Below are positions 59,791 to 64,000 of a stretch of DNA of 64,000 nt, piece after piece. Source of the stretch: Coleophoma eucalyptorum (Eukaryota > Ascomycota > Leotiomycetes > Helotiales > Dermateaceae); assembly GCA_026120035.1 (NCBI GenBank), contig JALRME010000005.1:620001-684000 (forward strand). The letters run 5' to 3'. Numbering within the stretch: position 1 is the stretch's first letter; each line of letters begins with the position of its first letter. A model generated the notes under the pieces. The model did not search any database. It was not told the origin of the DNA and worked only from the letters and a program-made list of their open reading frames with translations. Position numbers and translations under genes: made by a program.

Positions 59791-61066
59791 TTACTTTGGA
59801 ACGACATAACTCCAGTCATGCTCTTCATCACCATACTGTCTCGCCTCGATCCATTTCAACATCGATGTCGCAATCTCTCCTGCCTCTTCTCCTGGCTTCA
59901 ATCCACACTCGATCAATTGGCCCTTGTAGCTGATGTTTCGTACCGGACTGACAACTGCTGCAGTTCCACTACCAAATGCCTCAAGAAGCCTTCCTTCGCT
60001 TGCGGCTTCAACGAGCTCTGGCATGGTGTACTTTCGCTCTGAGATTTTCCAGCCTTGTGGAGCGAGTTTCTCGCGAGCTAGAGAGAGAACGGAATCTCTA
60101 GTCACACCTTCAAGGATCGTGCCGTCTAATGGAGCGGTAACCAGCTCGTTTTGGCCATCCTTGTTCTTGACAGCAACGAACATGTTCATGGTACCAACCT
60201 CGGTCACGTATTCCTCCTCTCCAAACAGCCAGAGATTCTGGTGGAATCCTCGTTTGGCAGCCTCCATTTGTGGAACGATACATGGTGCATAGTTTGCACC
60301 GAGCTTCTTATCACCAACTCCACCGGGCCATGCGCGGACTGCGTAGTCGGTTGCCTCCAATGAGATGGCCTTGAATCCAGTTGGGTAGTATGGGCCTACA
60401 GGAGAAGCGATAACATAGAGAAGGGCAGAGCCAGGTGGTCCAACACCTAGAGTGCGTTGTGTACCGATCATGGTAGGTCTTAGGTATAGCGAGTAACCCT
60501 TGGTGGATGGGATGAATCTTTCCTCCAGAGCAGCAAATTTCGAGATTAAGTCAACCATGGTGGTTCGATCGAAATTTGGTAGGGCAATGCGGGAGGTTGA
60601 CTTGTTCATTCTCTCCATGTTCTTGTCTGGTCGGAAAAGACGCACTTGTCCCTTACTGTCCTTGTATGCCTTCATACCCTCAAAACATTCGAATGCATAA
60701 TGGAAGACGCAGCTCGCAGGATCGAGGGAAAGGTTTTGGTATGGGGTGATTCTCGGAGCCAGCCATCCTTCAGTAGCAGTCCATTCAATGCTCAGCATAT
60801 GATCTGCGAACAGTCAGTGGTTGTAGCTTGGCGAGGACTTAAGACCTACCGGTGAATGTTCGACCGAAGACCAATTCCGAAGAAGGTACAAGCTCCTTAG
60901 GAGTAGTCGTCTTGGTGACAGTAAGCTTTGAAAGATCAATCTCTTGGAGCTGTGCTGTTGAAGCAGACTCCGCCTTAATACTGTAGAATCGGGGAGAGGC
61001 CCATGCTGCAACAAATTTAGAGGATTGCTTGCGGGCAGTTGCCCGTGGGATCAATTGGCGAAGCAT
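59791..61066 (-). CDS. bat1: Mitochondrial branched-chain amino acid aminotransferase
   Basis: PLP enzyme that reversibly transaminates leucine, isoleucine and valine with 2-oxoglutarate. Two exons (61066-60850, 60803-59791) give 409 residues. The N-terminus MLRQLIPRATARKQSSKFVA is an Arg/Lys-rich presequence, so the mitochondrial form is expected. Class IV aminotransferase blocks follow: FHYAFECFEGMKAYKDSKGQ, RPTMIGTQRTLGV, the PLP Lys in VGDKKLGANYAP, GTMNMFVAV, TAPLDGTILEGVTRDSVLSL and LLEAFGSGTAAVVSPV. I chose 61066 because the longer upstream reading frame contains untypical sequence before this presequence. Fungi often have both a mitochondrial and a cytosolic isozyme; the cytosolic one is not in this window. 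Confidence 0.95.
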
Positions 61067-61738
61067 CTCGTAAAATTGATTCTGACAGGAAGAAGGAAAC
61101 TCCAGAAATCTATTTGGAAGACTCCCGGGAAGTATGACTGTTATGAAGCTAACACAGAAATATATGTCAATACTTTCCGATCCCGGACCCCTTTTAGTGC
61201 GAGCCTTGCCTGATAATCCCACTCTTAGCATTGGTCGCTTAAACGTCCTCACCACCACGCCCTTCTGCTGACCGGAGAGTACATTTGCAGCTGGCCGATA
61301 CAATTCAAATATAATGCGCTATGTGGAATAACATGAATGCGTTAGAGTGTCTTCAGCCCTTCCCCTTTCAGGCCGGATCTCAAACAAAGCTATTTTGATG
61401 CCCGAAGGTTGGAATGGCGTGCAAGTATCATATAAAGACTTGGCTTTAACGATCCTGGAGCCTTGCGGTAGAATGCAACAAGGATGTTTGATAGATAACA
61501 AATAGCCATCCATCTCCACCAAATCCACCCCCCCCCCCCCAATCCGCCGAGCTTCGATTACTTTACGCTACTTCCAATTCACGGTTCTTGAGATCGACCG
61601 TTAGATCTGTCAACTGGAAGCTTATTCCCTGCCACCGCCAGGAGTCTCCAAATACGTCAACGACTGAATGCAAAGGTAGCACATTCTAGCAAAAGGGAGC
61701 TGCGCGCGACTGCTGCTTTCCACAGCCAGGTTGCGAAG
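61067..61738. other. Divergent promoter, aminotransferase and SCYL2-like genes
   Basis: About 670 bp between start codons. It includes a 13-nt C run (61528-61540). I looked for Leu3 (CCGG-NN-CCGG) and Gcn4 (TGACTC) sites and did not see a clear one. Confidence 0.5.
61528..61540. repeat. Homopolymer C run (13 nt)
   Basis: Thirteen consecutive C on the plus strand, about 200 bp ahead of the SCYL2-like start. Length may be uncertain. Confidence 0.8.
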
Positions 61739-64000
61739 ATGTTCAGCTCAGCGCTGAAATCGTTTTCTTCCAACATTGGATCCAACTATACCGTTGCGAC
61801 AGCTCCAAGTTCGATAGCTGGCCCCTTCAAAATCTACGATGCGAAGAAGAAGTCGACGGGGAAAAGTGCATCCATCTTTGTACTTGATCGAAGGTCTCTT
61901 GAAAGCAATAGTTCCGGTTCCCTTAGTCGATCGAGCGCATCCTCAGTAAAGCGTGCAACGGACGAAGTGGTAGAACGGCTAAAGAAAGAGGCTTCTTCAT
62001 TAGCACGACTGAGGCATCCCAACATTCTAGAACTTGTTGAACCTATAGAGGATACGCGGAATGGCTTCCAATTCGCAACTGAGACTGTAACAGCGTCCCT
62101 CTCGAGCCTACTTCTGGAGAAGGACGACCAAGAACGGTCTTCTGGGATTGGCGGCCGGTCGAGTCGATATGTTACTGAGGATGCAGAAGGGGGGCGGAGA
62201 CGACGCGAGCTCGAGATTGACGAGCTGGAAATACAAAAGGGACTGGAGCAGATCAGCAAGGCGCTGGAGTTCTTGCATGACAATGCGGGCCTTGTTCATG
62301 GAAACCTCACTCCTGATGCTGTGTTCATAAATTCAAAGGTAGGTCAGAAAATGGGTACGGGAAACTTAACTAACTAAGCCCAGTCTGACTGGAAAATAAG
62401 TGGTCTGGCTTTCTCGAGTCCGCCTGACAATTCGACGAAGCCGACCTCAGTGACACCAATATCCCTCTCTGAAGTCCTAAACATTGACCCTAGGTTACCT
62501 AGATCAGTGCAATTGAATCTCGACTTTACTTCTCCTGACTTTGTTCTTGATAACAATCTCAACATTGGAGCAGATATGTTTTCATTGGGCTTGATTATTA
62601 TAGCTCTATATAACTCCCCCCACAAATCACCCATAGAGGCCAACTCCTCCCTATCGACCTACAAAAGATTGTTTACTTCCTCGTCAACAATTCCCTCTGT
62701 AAGCAATGGCTTTCTGTCTTCAAGGCCAATACCAAAGGATCTGGTCACCTCTGTACTTCCTCGCCTGATAACTAGACGACCAGCACAACGGATGACGGCA
62801 AAGGAATTCCAGCAAAGTGCTTACTTTGACAACATTCTGATTTCAACAATTCGATTCCTTGATTCGTTGCCTGCAAAGACTCCCATGGAAAAATCTCAAT
62901 TCATGCGTGGATTGGTCAGAGTTTTGCCAAGTTTCCCGAAGTCGGTGCTGGAGAAGAAAGTGCTTCCAGCTCTATTAGAAGAAATGAAGGACCGCGAGCT
63001 GCTTTCACTGATTCTACAGAATGTCTTCAAAATCACCGATATGATACCCTCTGCTCGCCGATCATTCACGGAGAAGATTCTACCTAGATTGAAGGAGATT
63101 TTCATTCCTACCAATACTCCCAAGGGTCCTGGAGAGCGTGATACCGCTAAAGAGGCCGGGTTGATGGTTGTTTTAGAGCACATGGGCCCCATTACAACCA
63201 ACTGTTCTGGAAAAGAATTTAAAGATGGTAAGTTGCATATGACATAACTTGGCGCTATCCTTGCATGACTCGAACTTGTGTGAACCTGCATCTTCACTGC
63301 AGATATGTCACAGTGATAAGAGGCTTTCGATGTACCTAGTGGTTCAATCACCCAGGAGAGTGAGGTCCTGGCCCAAGTCTTAAGGGCTTCATCTAGGCTT
63401 CATCTAGATTATAGGGCAAAGGTCACGACTAAATCAATGTTCGAGTACAGGGGGTGCAGTTTAGGCTCGCTTTCGGAGTGCTAACTTGAGGTTTACAGAT
63501 ATTTTACCAATTCTCTTCTTAGCGATCGAGTCTCCAACCCATAACATTGTCAATGCCGCACTACAGACATTACCGATTGTCTTACCGGTACTTGACTTCT
63601 CGACAATAAAAAACGAGCTCTTCCCAGTTATTGCACATGTCTTTACGAAGACGAGTAGTCTCGGGATTAAAGTGCGTGGTTTGGAAGCCTTCGTCATTTT
63701 GTGTGGAGGTTCGACAGATCCTGTCGCTAGTAATGATGGACTGGATGGGATCGTGGGCAATTCCAACAAAACCAGCTCATCGACTGCACTGGATAAATAT
63801 ACGATGCAAGAGAAAATCGTTCCACTCATCAGAGCAATTAAAACCAAGGAGCCTGCCGTAGCCATTGCAGCACTCGCAGTATTGAAGCAAGTTGGAACCA
63901 TTGCTGATACCGACTTTGTTGCCATGGATATTCTGCCTATATTATGGAACATGAGTCTTGGTCCATTGCTTGACCTTAAGCAATTCCAGTCTTTTATCGA
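61739..64000 (+). CDS. SCYL2-like pseudokinase (Scy1 family), C-terminus cut off
   Basis: Scy1-like pseudokinase of the SCYL2/CVAK104 group, involved in clathrin-dependent trafficking. Exons visible: 61739-62338, 62384-63227 and 63499 onward; the gene runs past the right edge. The kinase-like domain starts with SNYTVATAPSSIAGPFKIYD. The usual catalytic loop is degenerate: LVHGNLTPDAVFIN has HGN instead of HRD. The usual DFG is replaced by WKISGLAF, so activity is not expected. After the kinase fold, HEAT-like repeats begin (PKSVLEKKVLPALLEEMKD; DILPILFLAIESPTHNIVNA). This is the normal SCYL2 design. The second intron (63228-63498, 271 nt) is long and contains an 11-bp direct repeat. Confidence 0.9.
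63385..63407. repeat. 11-bp direct repeat inside the SCYL2-like second intron
   Basis: GGCTTCATCTA occurs twice in tandem, plus a trailing G. It lies in the 271-nt intron and has no obvious function. Confidence 0.85.

Noticed and set aside
61739..64000. Loss of kinase motifs in the SCYL2-like gene as decay
   Set aside because: Missing HRD and DFG motifs are typical of the Scy1-like pseudokinase family; the reading frame is intact.

Overview
The window is a gene-dense stretch of nuclear DNA from a filamentous ascomycete (Pezizomycotina). The evidence is the short spliceosomal introns (mostly about 45-80 nt, with GTAAGT/GTATGT donors and CTAAC-type branch sites), the gene content (fungal PDR transporter, LaeA-type methyltransferase, DUF3405, luciferase-domain and DUF1772 proteins) and the absence of bacterial signals. 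A Leotiomycetes-like genome is plausible but I cannot prove it. I see no transposon, CRISPR array, rRNA or tRNA.

Layout. 1-2444: histone chaperone Hir1/HIRA, cut by the left edge (-). 3316-8683: PDR-type ABC drug efflux pump (-). 8684-11973: long gene-free flank with simple repeats. 11974-12385: small secreted, probably GPI-anchored protein (-). 13856-16999: meiotic MutS homologue Msh5 (-). 17507-18013: EMC5 (-). 18307-20796: DUF3405 type II membrane protein (-), with a perfect 22-bp palindrome resembling an RFX site upstream. 23096-24169: luciferase-domain protein (+). 25027-26782: secreted type B carboxylesterase (-). 28156-29650: LaeA-like methyltransferase (-). 30415-30954: 2H phosphoesterase (-). 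32011-32535: DUF1772 membrane protein (+). 33239-34616: unrecognised mitochondrial helical protein (+). 35226-35982: small Lys/Ala-rich protein (-). 37047-38234: oxodicarboxylate carrier (-). 38626-43792: Dna2 nuclease-helicase (+). 44027-47998: Bre4-like membrane protein (-). 48418-49952: Sir2 deacetylase (+). 53337-57926: Pmc1-type calcium ATPase (+). 58549-59062: complex I ESSS subunit (+). 59791-61066: mitochondrial branched-chain aminotransferase (-). 61739 to the right edge: SCYL2-like pseudokinase (+).

Most genes are unrelated housekeeping or membrane functions and form no operon-like pathway. The genome-maintenance genes (hir1, msh5, dna2, sir2) and mitochondrial genes (carrier, ESSS, aminotransferase, unknown helical protein) are interspersed, with no sign of a cluster. 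Divergent pairs sharing a promoter are carrier/dna2, bre4-like/sir2 and aminotransferase/SCYL2. I found no clear undescribed multi-gene system. The most interesting signals are gene structure (microexons of 8, 11, 19 and 23 nt, a GC-AG intron, and an in-frame optional intron in the calcium pump), the 22-bp palindrome, promoter motif clusters, and the internally repeated mitochondrial protein. Exon borders were placed by eye from splice consensus, phase and protein continuity.
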